Below are positions 1-9,466 of a DNA stretch of 64,000 bases, piece by piece. The position numbers and the translations under genes were made by a program. Under the pieces are notes generated by a model. That model made no database searches, was not told where the DNA came from, and worked only from the letters and a program-made list of their open reading frames with translations. Every line of letters begins with the position of its first letter. Position 1 is the first letter of the stretch. Origin of the DNA: Candidatus Rhodoferax bjergmarkensis (GTDB lineage: Bacteria; Pseudomonadota; Gammaproteobacteria; Burkholderiales; Burkholderiaceae_C); assembly GCA_016708345.1 (NCBI GenBank), contig JADJFX010000035.1, forward strand, positions 310,001 to 374,000. Direction: 5' to 3'.

Positions 1-3000
1 GCGCGTTTTCCCACAATTGCAGCCATGGGCTGGCGGCGCCAGGGTCGCCATTGGTCCAGCTCATCTGGATGTTGCGGAACACCCGCTCGGGGTGCGGCAT
101 CATGGCGGTGAAACGGCCGTCTGCGGTCGTCACGGCGGTTAAGCCGCCGGGGCTTCCGTTGGGGTTGAAGGGATACGCCTCGGTGGCCGCACCAAAGTTG
201 TCGGTGAAACGCATGGCGGCAATGGCTTTTTCAGCGTTGCCCCGGTATTTGAAGTTGGCAAAGCCCTCGCCGTGCGCCACGGCAATCGGCAAGCGGCTGC
301 CGGCCATGCCCTGGAAGAACAGGCTGGGGGATTCCAGCACTTCCACCATCGAGAAACGCGCCTCAAAGCGCTCGCTCTGGTTGGTGGTGAAGCGCGGCCA
401 ACTCTCAGCACCAGGAATGATGTCGGCCAGCTCGGCAAACATCTGGCAGCCGTTGCACACGCCCAGGCCAAAGGTGTCACCACGTCCAAAAAAGGCTTTG
501 AACTGCTCGGCCAGGCTTTGGTTGAAGGTGATGGAGCGCGCCCAGCCAATGCCCGCACCCAGCGTGTCGCCATAAGAAAAGCCGCCGCAAGCGACCACGC
601 CTTTGAAGTCCGCCAGATTGGCGCGACCGGTTTGCAGGTCGGTCATGTGCACGTCAAACGCTTCAAAACCGGCCTGGGTGAAGGCGTAGGCCATCTCCAC
701 ATGCGAGTTGACGCCCTGCTCGCGCAGCACGGCCACTTTGGGGCGGGACAGCATCAAGGCCGGACTTGCTATTGAATTAATAGCTGCTTGCGCACGTTCT
801 ACCTGCGCAAACGGCTTTTTTGTACTAAATTGACATGCAAGCCGGGATCAAGCGGTGCACCGGCGGCGGCATGCTCGGCATCGGCACAGGCCGGGTTGTC
901 GCGCTGGCGGCAAATCTTCCAGCTGGTGGCGTCCCAGACCTGGTGCAAATCGTGCAGCTTGGCGCTGAACACGGCCCTGGCATCACGCCAGACCTGAATT
1001 TCACCCACACCAACCTGGATGGCGGAATTTGCCGGGCGGGTTTTGCCAATCTCGTGGCTGTATTTGCCAAGGCCATGTTGGCGCAGGGTTTGCATCACAG
1101 CACTGCGTTCAAGCGTGCGCACCTGCAGCACCACGCCCAGCTCTTCGCTGAACAGGGCTTTGAGGGTGAGTTCCTCCCGGCGGGCACTGACCTGGCCTGC
1201 CCAGTTTTTGCTATCCCCCACGTCGGCACGGCTATCAGATATGCCGTCCCCCTCCAGCACCAGCAGATCAACATTGAGCGACACGCCCACGTGCCCGGCA
1301 AAGGCCATCTCTACAACCGTGGCAAACAGGCCGCCGTCGCTGCGGTCGTGGTAGGCCAAAATCTGGCCCTGCGCGCGCAAGGCGTTCACGGCATTGACCA
1401 AGTTCACCAGGTCTTGCGGGTGGTCCAGGTCCGGCACCTGGTCGCCCAGCTGGCCCAGGGTTTGCGACAAGATACTGCCGCCCATGCGGTTTTGGCCCCG
1501 GCCCAGGTCAACCAGCACCAGCGTGGTGTCATCAGAAGCATTGAGCTGTGGCGTCAGGGTGCCGCGCACGTCCGCCAAGGTGGCGAAGGCGGTGACGATC
1601 AGAGAGACGGGGGATGTGACCTTTTTAGCGCCCTCTTCATCCTTCCACTGCGTGCGCATGGAAAGCGAATCCTTGCCCACGGGAATGGAAATGCCCAGCG
1701 CCGGGCACAGCTCCAGCCCGACCGCCTTGACGGTGGCGTACAGCGCGGCGTCTTCGCCCGGCTCGCCGCAAGCGGCCATCCAGTTGGCGGAGAGCTTGAC
1801 ACGGGAGAGCTCGATCGGTGCGGCCAGCAAATTGGTGATGGCTTCCGCCACCGCCATGCGCCCGGACGCCGGGGCGTTGACGCTGGCCAGCGGCGTGCGC
1901 TCGCCCATGCTCATGGCCTCACCCGCGAAACCCTTGAAGTCAGCCAGCGTGACGGCGCAGTCTGCCACCGGCACCTGCCAGGGGCCAACCATCTGATCGC
2001 GGTGGGAGAGCCCCCCCACGGTGCGGTCGCCAATGGTGATCAAAAACCGCTTGGACGCCACCGTGGGGCTGGCCAGCACGTTGATGCAGGCTTGTTGCAG
2101 GTCAACGCCGGTCAGCTTGACAGGCTCAAAGGTACGCGCCAACACTTTGACATCGCGGTGCATTTTTGGGTGGCTTACCGAGCAGCACATTCATCGGCAT
2201 ATCTACACATGCCCCCACGCTTGTCACTGCGTGTACTGCGCTGCCCCCCGAGGGGGCTGCGCTTGCTTGGGGCGGCCCGGCGCGGCGATCCATTGCCCCC
2301 ACGCTTGTCACTGCGTGTACTGCGCTGCCCCCCGAGGGGGCTGCGCTTGCTTGGGGCGGCCCGGCGCGGCGCGCGGGCGACTCCTGATCCCCATCAGCCA
2401 GAACCAATTGTCGTTCTTCAGTGGCCACCCCCACCACCGCAAACGGGCAGCGCTCGCGCTCACACAAGGCTTTGAACATATCGAGCGACTCGGGCGCAAT
2501 GGCCAGCACGTAGCGCTCCTGGCTTTCGTTGCACCAGATTTCCTTGGGGGCCAGGCCGGATTCTTCCAGCGGCACGGCGCGCAAATCAAAGCGTGCCCCC
2601 GCCCGGCATCGTTGGTCAGCTCGGGGAAAGCGTTGGACAAGCCCCCGGCACCGACATCGTGAATCGCCAAAATGGGATTGTTCTCGCCCTGAATCCAGCA
2701 GTGGTTGATGACCTCTTGTGCGCGCCGCTCAATCTCGGGGTTGCCGCGCTGCACCGAGTCAAAATCCAGCGCTGCCGCGTTGGCACCGGTGGCCATGGAG
2801 CTGGCCGCGCCCCCGCCCATGCCAATGCGCATGCCGGGGCCGCCCAGTTGAATCAGCAAACTGCCCGCCGGGAACTCGATCTTGTGGGTCTGCTTGGCGT
2901 CAATCACCCCCAAACCACCGGCGATCATGATGGGCTTGTGGTAGCCGCGCTGCTCCTGTTTGATCCCGTCATCACCTGCCACGGTGTAAGTCAGGCCCTG

Positions 3001-4212
3001 CTCGTACTCGCGGAAATAACCCAGCAAATTGGGGCGGCCAAATTCGTTGTTGAACGCCGCGCCGCCCAGGGGCCCCTCGATCATGATCTGCAAGGGGCTG
3101 GCGATGTGCTCGGGCTTGCCGTAGCCGGGTGCCGTTTCATCGAAGCGCAGCGTAGACACGGTAAAGCCGGTCAAACCCGCCTTGGGCTTGGAGCCGCGCC
3201 CGGTGGCACCTTCGTCACGAATCTCGCCACCCGCGCCGGTGGACGCGCCGGGGAAGGGGGAAATGGCGGTTGGGTGGTTATGGGTTTCCACCTTCATCAA
3301 AATATGGTTTATTTCGCTATGTTTTTCATAGCTACTCACGCTTATTCCACGTGCGGTAGCACTTGTTTTTGCCACAAACCGCTCGACCTGGGCACCTTCC
3401 ATCACCGAAGCGTTGTCCGAATACGCCACCAGCATGTGCTGCGGGTGCGTCTGGTGCGTGTGGCGGATCATGCCAAACATGCTTTTCTCTTGCGCTACGC
3501 CGTCGATGGTGAACTGGGCGTTAAAAATTTTGTGGCGGCAGTGCTCGCTGTTGGCCTGCGCAAACATCATCAGCTCGACATCGGTGGGGTTGCGCTGCAA
3601 CTGGGTGAAAGCCTGCACCAGGTAGTCGATTTCGTCGCTGGCGAGCGCCAGGCCAAACTCGGTGTTGGCCGCCACCAAAGCCGTCCGGCCACCTTGCAAC
3701 ACATCCACATGCGCCATGGGGGCCGGGTGCAGCTCGGTGAACAGGCCCAGCGCCTTTGCACGCTCGCCCATCACGCTCTCGGTCATGCGGTCGTGCAGCA
3801 AAGCACCGATGCGCTCCAGCTGCGCCTCGGTCAGGGTCGGTTTGCTCAAAAGGCCACTTTTGAGGCTGATGCGGTATTCGATCACCCGCTCTACCCGTTT
3901 AATCTGAAAGCCGCAGTTGTGCGCAATGTCGGTGGCCTTGGAGGCCCAGGGTGACACGGTGCCAAAACGGGGCGTCACCACGATCAGCGCGCCCTCGTGC
4001 GGTCCGGTGTAAGGGTCACCGTAGGTCAACAAGGCCGCCAACTGGTCTTTTTGTGCCGGGGTGGGCTCATTTTCCGAGCTCACCAAATGCACAAACCGCG
4101 CCGCCACGCCATGGATCTTGTCGTGAATGGCTTGCAAACTGGGCAAGAGTTGCTGGATTCGGAAACTGCTGAGAGCGCTGCCGCCCTCGAATTGGGTGAT
4201 ATGCAAGGTCAC
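1..4212 (-). CDS. purL: Phosphoribosylformylglycinamidine synthase, with three frame breaks in this sequence (3' end outside window)
   Basis: Makes formylglycinamidine ribonucleotide from FGAR, glutamine and ATP in purine synthesis (cytoplasm). The protein matches large PurL from a GTG start at 4212 to MMPHPERVF near position 100; roughly the last ten codons lie beyond the left edge. Synthetase motifs are present (HNHPTAISPFPG, GGGAASSM, KIKLSANWM-like). The C-terminal amidotransferase domain has the GVCNGCQM nucleophile elbow. The coding frame changes three times, each in a homopolymer: a missing base in the C5 run at 2596-2600, an extra base in the T5 run at 2163-2167, and a change in the T6 run at 816-821 that needs a -1 shift. 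The first two compensate. Family A repeats (768-830, 3316-3372) and a tandem family B repeat (2211-2378) add extra residues at domain linkers. Identity is certain; whether the gene is intact is not. Confidence 0.9.
768..830. repeat. Family A dispersed repeat, copy 1, inside purL
   Basis: AT-rich core GCTATTGAATTAATAGC followed by TGCTTGCGCACGTTCTACC and TGCGCAAACGG, the same order seen in the other copies. On the minus strand it reads VERAQAAINSIA in the frame of the downstream glutamine amidotransferase domain. It replaces the normal linker between the synthetase and amidotransferase domains. The T6 run at 816-821, where the purL frame breaks, lies within it. Confidence 0.85.
2211..2378. repeat. 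Family B GC-rich repeat, tandem pair inside purL
   Basis: Two identical 77-base units (2211-2287 and 2295-2371) with a period of 84 bases, which is exactly 28 codons. Each carries the palindrome CCCCCCGAGGGGG and ends in GGGGCGGCCCGGCGCGGCG. In the frame that carries PurL here, it encodes two copies of a Gly/Ala/Pro/Ser-rich segment (AGPPQASAAPSGGSAVHAVT) between residues LADGDQE and VDMPMNVLLGK, which are adjacent or nearly so in typical PurL. Confidence 0.9.
3316..3372. repeat. Family A dispersed repeat, copy 2, inside purL
   Basis: Diverged copy: GCTATGTTTTTCATAGCT, then ACTCACGC, ATTCCACGTGCGGTAGC. It is read in frame as part of purL (ARGISVSSYEKHSEI), just before the HILMKVETHNHPT motif of the synthetase domain. 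Confidence 0.7.
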
Positions 4213-4370
4213 TTTGGGGCCTGGATGTGGGTGAACAAGAGGGATTGGGAAGCGGTCTCAAGGTGCGCGCGGCAGGGCCGACCTTGAAAACGGACGATTT
4301 TACCTGCTGGCCTCCACGCGGCCCGGCGCGCTGCAGGCCCCATTGACCAAGTTTGGTCCTTGCCAAGGGC

Positions 4371-5216
4371 CTACTGTGCCTTGTGCGCGGCTTTTCTGGT
4401 TGCCACTGGCGGTGGCAGGTCTTTGGCCAGTAATTCGCGCACCTGCACCACCAGTTTGTTGTGTGCATCCAGAAACGCGGCGGCAATTACCTTGCCCTCA
4501 TTGGTGTTGCTCCAACCTACACCACCAGCCCCGCCCATGCCGCCAAAGGCCAGGCCACCCAGACCCAGGTCGGTGGTACGCGCAGCGCCGGTGGCGGCTG
4601 AGAGCTGCTCCGTGGTTTCGTTGTCGGTCAGCAGCAGCGCGACCTGTGCTTCCTTGAATTTGACCTGTTCAACCAGGCCAATCAGGCCGACAAAGTCGCG
4701 CAGGACCGGAATCATGCCCAGCACACCGCCAATGCTGCGCCCCGCATCTTGCTCGCTGAAGGTGAGATTGGGCGTCAAGGTGTACTGCGCCTCATAACCT
4801 TTGCCTTTTTGCACGGTGCTGCCCTGGCGCCGCAGCACACCGGACTCCTTGAGTTCCTGCTCCTGGATGACACTTTTCAAGCCCGCAGCGCGATCGACCA
4901 CGCGAAAGCAGCCACTTTGCTGGGCCAACAGCCTGACCAAGGGCACCGGCGAACTGGGCAAGCCGTAACTACTGCTCATGGCGTAGCCCGCCGGGTTTTC
5001 AACCAAGGCCAAGGTGGCAACGGGTGAATCACATTTGACCAATGATTTGTTTTCGCCCTGCGCACCTGCCGGCCCTGCAGAACCGGTCACTTCCGAGCTG
5101 CCACCCCCGAGCTCCGTGCCTTTCTTGCCACAACCCGGCACAAGCACCATCACACCAAGCACCAAGACACCCGCAGTCAGGCCGCGCAAAGAACGCGGCA
5201 ACATATTGTCAAACAT
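4371..5216 (-). CDS. CsgG/HfaB-like outer-membrane lipoprotein
   Basis: Predicted lipoprotein of 281 aa. The ATG at 5216 has GAGG about nine bases upstream. The N-terminus is a signal peptide with hydrophobic core GVLVLGVMVLV and lipobox LVPGC. The mature part has the hallmarks of the CsgG/HfaB family: LVRLLAQQSGCFRVVDR, a following QEQELKESG segment, and YTLTPNLTFSEQ. It ends in a Gly-rich stretch (LGLGGLAFGGMGGAGG) and a helical tail. CsgG proteins form secretion pores or attachment complexes in the outer membrane, but no curli or holdfast genes are nearby, so the role is open. It lies upstream of purL in the same direction (158-base gap) and divergent from map. Assignment is by motif memory, not a search. 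Confidence 0.6.
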   Translation of the reverse strand: MFDNMLPRSLRGLTAGVLVLGVMVLVPGCGKKGTELGGGSSEVTGSAGPAGAQGENKSLVKCDSPVATLALVENPAGYAMSSSYGLPSSPVPLVRLLAQQSGCFRVVDRAAGLKSVIQEQELKESGVLRRQGSTVQKGKGYEAQYTLTPNLTFSEQDAGRSIGGVLGMIPVLRDFVGLIGLVEQVKFKEAQVALLLTDNETTEQLSAATGAARTTDLGLGGLAFGGMGGAGGVGWSNTNEGKVIAAAFLDAHNKLVVQVRELLAKDLPPPVATRKAAHKAQ

Positions 5217-5402
5217 CACTGTATTCCTCAAAATGAAGGGCGCATGCTATCCGATCGCCGACGTGCAAGGTCAAATCAACCGGGCACTCAAGGCAGTCTG
5301 CGCCATGGATGGGAGTGCAAGTGAGTGCTTTCCCCGCTCCTGATGCGGACATCAGGACACCCGGCCCCATGCCCCCCCGCGCCCAATGGGATAATTGACC
5401 AC

Positions 5403-6230
5403 ATGACTATCACTTACAAAGACGCCGCTGGCATTGCGGGCATGCGCGTGGCAGGCCGCCTGGCCGCCGAACTGCTGGACTACCTGACCCCCTTTGTCAA
5501 ACCCGGCATCACCACCAATGAGCTGGACAAGCTGGCCAATGACTACACCACCCAGGTGCAGCAAGCCATTTCAGCCCCGCTGAACTACGCCCCTTCGGGC
5601 CACAGGCCCTACCCCAAAGCCATTTGCACCTCCATCAACCATCAGGTCTGCCACGGCATTCCCAATGACAAGCCGCTCAAAAAAGGCGACATCGTCAATG
5701 TGGACGTGACGGTCATCAAGGACGGCTGGCATGGCGACTCCAGCCGCATGTTTATGGTGGGCGATGTATCGGTGGCGGCCAAGCGCCTGTGCGCGCTGAC
5801 TTACGAAGCCATGTGGCACGGCATTGTGAAAATCAAGGCGGGGGCCTATGTAGGTGATATCGGTCACGCCATTGAAAAATTTGCCCACAGCCACGCCCTG
5901 AGTGTGGTGCGCGAGTTTTGCGGACACGGCATTGGCCGCAACTTCCACGAAGAACCGCAAATTTTGCACTACGGCCAGCCCGGCACACTGGACCAGCTCA
6001 AAGCGGGCATGACGATTACCGTTGAGCCCATGCTCAATATAGGACGCCGCGAGGTCAAGGAGGCCGGCGACGGCTGGACCATCGTGACCAGAGACCGTTC
6101 GCTGTCTGCCCAGTGGGAGCACACGGTGCTGGTCACCGAGACCGGTTACGAGGTATTGACCTTGTCGGCCAACAGCCCGGCCATTCCATCGTTTGTACCC
6201 GTAGCAGAGCGCACCCCTGTCTGTGCCTGA
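5403..6230 (+). CDS. map: Type I methionine aminopeptidase
   Basis: Removes the initiator methionine from nascent proteins in the cytosol. The 275-aa protein matches the M24 family: the CTSINHQVCHGIP substrate-site segment, metal ligands in NVDVTVIKDGWHGDSS, GHGIGRNFHEEP, TVEPMLNIG and QWEHTVLVTETGYEVLT. The ATG at 5403 gives the canonical length; an upstream in-frame extension to 5325 has no homology. It is the first gene of a plus-strand pair with glnD (33-base gap). Substrate deformylase (def) lies about 7.5 kb away on the other strand. Confidence 0.97.
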   Translation: MTITYKDAAGIAGMRVAGRLAAELLDYLTPFVKPGITTNELDKLANDYTTQVQQAISAPLNYAPSGHRPYPKAICTSINHQVCHGIPNDKPLKKGDIVNVDVTVIKDGWHGDSSRMFMVGDVSVAAKRLCALTYEAMWHGIVKIKAGAYVGDIGHAIEKFAHSHALSVVREFCGHGIGRNFHEEPQILHYGQPGTLDQLKAGMTITVEPMLNIGRREVKEAGDGWTIVTRDRSLSAQWEHTVLVTETGYEVLTLSANSPAIPSFVPVAERTPVCA

Positions 6231-6263
6231 CTTCCTGCCGAAGTTGCCTTTTTCACCGCCGCC

Positions 6264-8852
6264 ATGACCGATCTGCCCGCGCTGCGCACCCACTACCGGG
6301 CCCAAAAAGCAGCACTCTTGCAGTCGCTGGCCGCAAGTGGCACATCGACCCGCGGGGTGCGCACTGCGCTGGGCCAGCTCTCTGACCTGGCCGATGAGAC
6401 CTTGACCGCGCTTTGGACGCATGCAGGGTTCACCAGCCCCTTTGCCTTGCTCGCCGTGGGCGGTTTTGGCCGGGGGGAACTGTTTCCTTACTCGGATATC
6501 GACGTTCTGGTTTTGCTGCCCAACGACCAACTTCCTGACCAGAATGAAGCGCTTAAATCGCAGATTGAGGGCTTTATTGGCAGTTGTTGGGATGTTGGGC
6601 TGGACATTGGCTCCAGCGTTCGCACGGTTGACGAATGCCTGCATGAAGCGGCGCAAGATGTCACGGTACAGACCTCTTTGATCGAATCACGCCTGATCAC
6701 CGGCAGTGCCGCTTTATGTGCCGGGTTCCAAAAGCAATTTTTTGCGGCCCTCGATCCCAAAGCATTTTTTGTGGCGAAAACGCTTGAGTTGCGTCAGCGG
6801 CACACAAAATTCGAAGACACGCCCTACTCGCTGGAGCCCAACTGCAAGGAGTCACCTGGCGGCCTGCGTGACTTGCAGGTGATTCTGTGGGTGGCCAAGG
6901 CAGCAGGCTTTGGCGACAACTGGGATGCACTGGCCAAAAGTAACTTGGCCACTGCTTTTGAAGTGCGGCAACTCAAACACAATGAAGCGCTGTTGCGGCT
7001 GATTCGTGCCCGCTTGCATTTGCTGACCAATCGCCGTGAAGACCGACTGGTTTTTGACTTGCAAACGGCGGTTGCGCAGACCTTTGGCTTTGCCACCGAG
7101 TCGCCAGATGGCGCTCGGCTTCGACTGCGTCCGAGTGAAGCGCTGATGCGGCGCTACTACTGGGCTGCCAAAGCGGTCACCCAGCTCAATCAGATATTGC
7201 TGCTCAACATCGAAGAACGACTTTACCCCTCGACCCATGAACCGAGGCCCTTGACTGCTCACTTCAGTGAAAAAGCGGGCATGCTGGAAGTCAACAGCGA
7301 CGAACTTTACCAGCGTGAACCGCACGCGATTTTGGAAACCTTTCTGGTTTACCAGACCACGGTCGGCATCAAAGGTCTTTCGGCCCGCACCCTGCGAGCG
7401 CTGTACAACGCTCGCGCCGTGATGAACGGCAGTTTTCGCAACGACCCGGTGAACCGTGCAACGTTCAAGAAAATTATGACGCAGCATGACGGCATCACCC
7501 ATGCCATGCGGCTGATGAACCAGACTTCTGTGCTGGGACGCTATCTGTGGGTATTTCGCCGCATCGTGGGGCAAATGCAGCACGACTTGTTTCATGTTTA
7601 CACGGTGGATCAACACATTTTGATGGTGCTGCGCAACGTGCGGCGTTTTTTCATTGTCGAGCATGCGCACGAATACCCGTTTTGCTCGCAGTTGGCCTCC
7701 GGCATGGACAAACCTTGGATTCTCTATGTGGCAGCCATCTTTCATGACATTGCCAAAGGTCGCGGCGGCGATCATTCCGAACTGGGCGCAGCAGAAGTAC
7801 GGCGTTTTTGTGCGCAACACGGCTTTGAGCAAGAGGATGCACGCTTGATCGAGTTCATTGTTCGGCAGCACCTGACCATGAGCCACGTCGCCCAAAAATC
7901 AGACCTGAGTGACCCCGACGTCATCCAGGCTTTTGCCAAGCGGGTGGGCAATGAACGCAATCTCACGGCCCTGTATTTGCTCACGGTTGCAGACCTTCGC
8001 GGCACCAGCCCGAAAGTCTGGAACGCGTGGAAAGGCAAACTGCTGGAAGACCTTTACCGTTTGACCCTGCGCACCCTGGGGGGCCGCGCGCCTGACCCTG
8101 ATGCGGAGGTGGAGTCACGCAAGCGGGAGGCTTTGATACTGCTCGCACTGCACGCGCTGCCGTTTGATGCCCACAAGCCCTTATGGAATACGCTGGATGT
8201 GGGCTATTTCATTCGTCACGACGCTGCGGACATTGCCTGGCACACGCGGCAACTGTCGCGCCACATAGACACCGGCAAAGCCATTGTGCGGGCGCGCCAG
8301 TCACCCTTGGGCGAGGGCCTGCAGGTGCTGGTGTACACCCCGGACCAAGCGGACCTGTTTGCCCGGATTTGTGGTTACTTTGACCATGCAGGTTTCAGCA
8401 TTCTGGATGCACGCATCCACACGGCAAACAATGGCTATGCGCTCGACACCTTTCAAGTGGTTGCCTCCAGCGCGCCTGATCACTACCGCGAACTCACGAA
8501 CATGGTGGAGAGTGAATTGAGTCTGGCGATTGCCCAAACCGGCCCGCTGCCACTGCCGAATCGCGGAAGGGTGTCTCGGCGGGTCAAAAGCTTTCCGATT
8601 GCACCCAGGGTTACGTTGCGGCCAGATGAAAAAGCGCAGCGCTGGCTGCTCAACATCTCGGCCAGTGACCGTGTAGGTCTTTTGTATTCAATTTCCCGGG
8701 TGTTGGCCCGTCATCACATCAATCTTGAACTGGCCAAAATTGCCACTTTGGGTGAACGGGTGGATGACACATTTTTGATTCAAGGTGCCGAGTTGCAGCA
8801 CAACCGGACCCAGATTGCAATTGAAACGGAACTGCTGGAAGCACTGGCCTGA
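6264..8852 (+). CDS. glnD: Bifunctional PII uridylyltransferase/uridylyl-removing enzyme
   Basis: Senses glutamine and adds or removes UMP on PII, controlling nitrogen assimilation. At 862 aa it is full length. The nucleotidyltransferase motif GGFGRGE is at residues 66-72 with catalytic SDID at 77-80. The HD phosphohydrolase motif FHDIAKGRGGDHSELG lies near residue 495. Two ACT domains follow, starting around VLVYTPDQADLFARICGYF and LLNISASDRVGLLYSISRVL. The gene follows map by 33 bases and probably shares its transcript. Confidence 0.97.
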   Translation: MTDLPALRTHYRAQKAALLQSLAASGTSTRGVRTALGQLSDLADETLTALWTHAGFTSPFALLAVGGFGRGELFPYSDIDVLVLLPNDQLPDQNEALKSQIEGFIGSCWDVGLDIGSSVRTVDECLHEAAQDVTVQTSLIESRLITGSAALCAGFQKQFFAALDPKAFFVAKTLELRQRHTKFEDTPYSLEPNCKESPGGLRDLQVILWVAKAAGFGDNWDALAKSNLATAFEVRQLKHNEALLRLIRARLHLLTNRREDRLVFDLQTAVAQTFGFATESPDGARLRLRPSEALMRRYYWAAKAVTQLNQILLLNIEERLYPSTHEPRPLTAHFSEKAGMLEVNSDELYQREPHAILETFLVYQTTVGIKGLSARTLRALYNARAVMNGSFRNDPVNRATFKKIMTQHDGITHAMRLMNQTSVLGRYLWVFRRIVGQMQHDLFHVYTVDQHILMVLRNVRRFFIVEHAHEYPFCSQLASGMDKPWILYVAAIFHDIAKGRGGDHSELGAAEVRRFCAQHGFEQEDARLIEFIVRQHLTMSHVAQKSDLSDPDVIQAFAKRVGNERNLTALYLLTVADLRGTSPKVWNAWKGKLLEDLYRLTLRTLGGRAPDPDAEVESRKREALILLALHALPFDAHKPLWNTLDVGYFIRHDAADIAWHTRQLSRHIDTGKAIVRARQSPLGEGLQVLVYTPDQADLFARICGYFDHAGFSILDARIHTANNGYALDTFQVVASSAPDHYRELTNMVESELSLAIAQTGPLPLPNRGRVSRRVKSFPIAPRVTLRPDEKAQRWLLNISASDRVGLLYSISRVLARHHINLELAKIATLGERVDDTFLIQGAELQHNRTQIAIETELLEALA

Positions 8853-8881
8853 CAAAGACTTGCCGGCAGAGACAACTGGCC

Positions 8882-9178
8882 CTAAGCCTCACCCTGTGTA
8901 ACTTGCAAATCATTGTCTTTGGCAAAGTTCATGCAAAAGTCCCACGCCATGCCTTCATGTTCACGCAACTCGGGGTCCACCACCACGCACCGGATGCCCT
9001 TGAAAGAACTTGGAACGCACCACGGTGAATACCCGAGATGGCTGCCGGGCTGCGGTCCACCCGGGCGAAACTGACTCATCACGCCCGCCAAACGCTCCGC
9101 CCAATCACTGGGTCGAAAAGTTCGTCCGCTTGTGGACAAGCCCAAAATGTAAATTTTGTCGGCGGCGTTGGAATGCAT
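8882..9178 (-). CDS. DUF3579 family protein
   Basis: A 98-aa cytosolic protein of unknown function, recognisable by TFRPSDWAERLAGVM, a central YSPW segment and IRCVVVDPELREHEGMAWDF, followed by FAKDNDLQV. This small family is widespread in betaproteobacteria and commonly lies beside argD-argF, as here. It is transcribed away from argD and converges on glnD with a 29-base gap. Confidence 0.8.
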   Translation of the reverse strand: MHSNAADKIYILGLSTSGRTFRPSDWAERLAGVMSQFRPGGPQPGSHLGYSPWCVPSSFKGIRCVVVDPELREHEGMAWDFCMNFAKDNDLQVTQGEA

Positions 9179-9353
9179 CAGTTCGATGATATTCAGATTG
9201 CGCCAACGAAACTACCTTGGCACTGTGATAAATTTTACCATCACAGTTATCTTATATCTTATAGAAGACTTACACATTCGATTCATTCACATGGCATTGA
9301 TGCCAATTCAACTGCAATGTTTGCAACTGGATGCCCCTAAAATCACATTTCAA

Positions 9354-9377
9354 CGGCCCAACCCATTCGTTGGGCCG
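9354..9377 (+). other. Strong hairpin in the argD leader region
   Basis: Perfect 9-bp inverted repeat CGGCCCAAC / GTTGGGCCG with a 6-base loop, 90 bases before the argD start. It is followed by CTTCGTTT, a weak T tract, so it could be an attenuator, a terminator of upstream transcription, or an operator-like palindrome. The region 9179-9350 is AT-rich (for example TTATCTTATATCTTATAG around 9246-9263) and likely holds the divergent promoters for argD and the DUF3579 gene. No arginine-rich leader peptide was found. Confidence 0.5.
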
Positions 9378-9466
9378 CTTCGTTTGATGCCCGATTGTGG
9401 AACAGGCCGCGGCAAAACAAAATGAGCCAGCGTTGTTCCCAAATGATCCATAGGAATTTGAAAACC

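Noticed and set aside
2211..2378. Two direct repeats suggesting a CRISPR array
   Set aside because: Only two units of 77 bases with a 7-base gap, inside a coding gene, and no cas genes nearby; it is a tandem duplication.
835..2475. 546-codon open frame on the plus strand
   Set aside because: Antisense to purL; long open antisense frames follow from the codon bias of a GC-rich gene, and the product resembles no family.
5571..6656. 361-codon minus frame over map and glnD
   Set aside because: Antisense to two clear genes with conserved motifs.
9291..9425. Short frame MALMPIQLQ... as an argD leader peptide
   Set aside because: No ribosome site of note and no arginine run; would run through the hairpin region without a reason.
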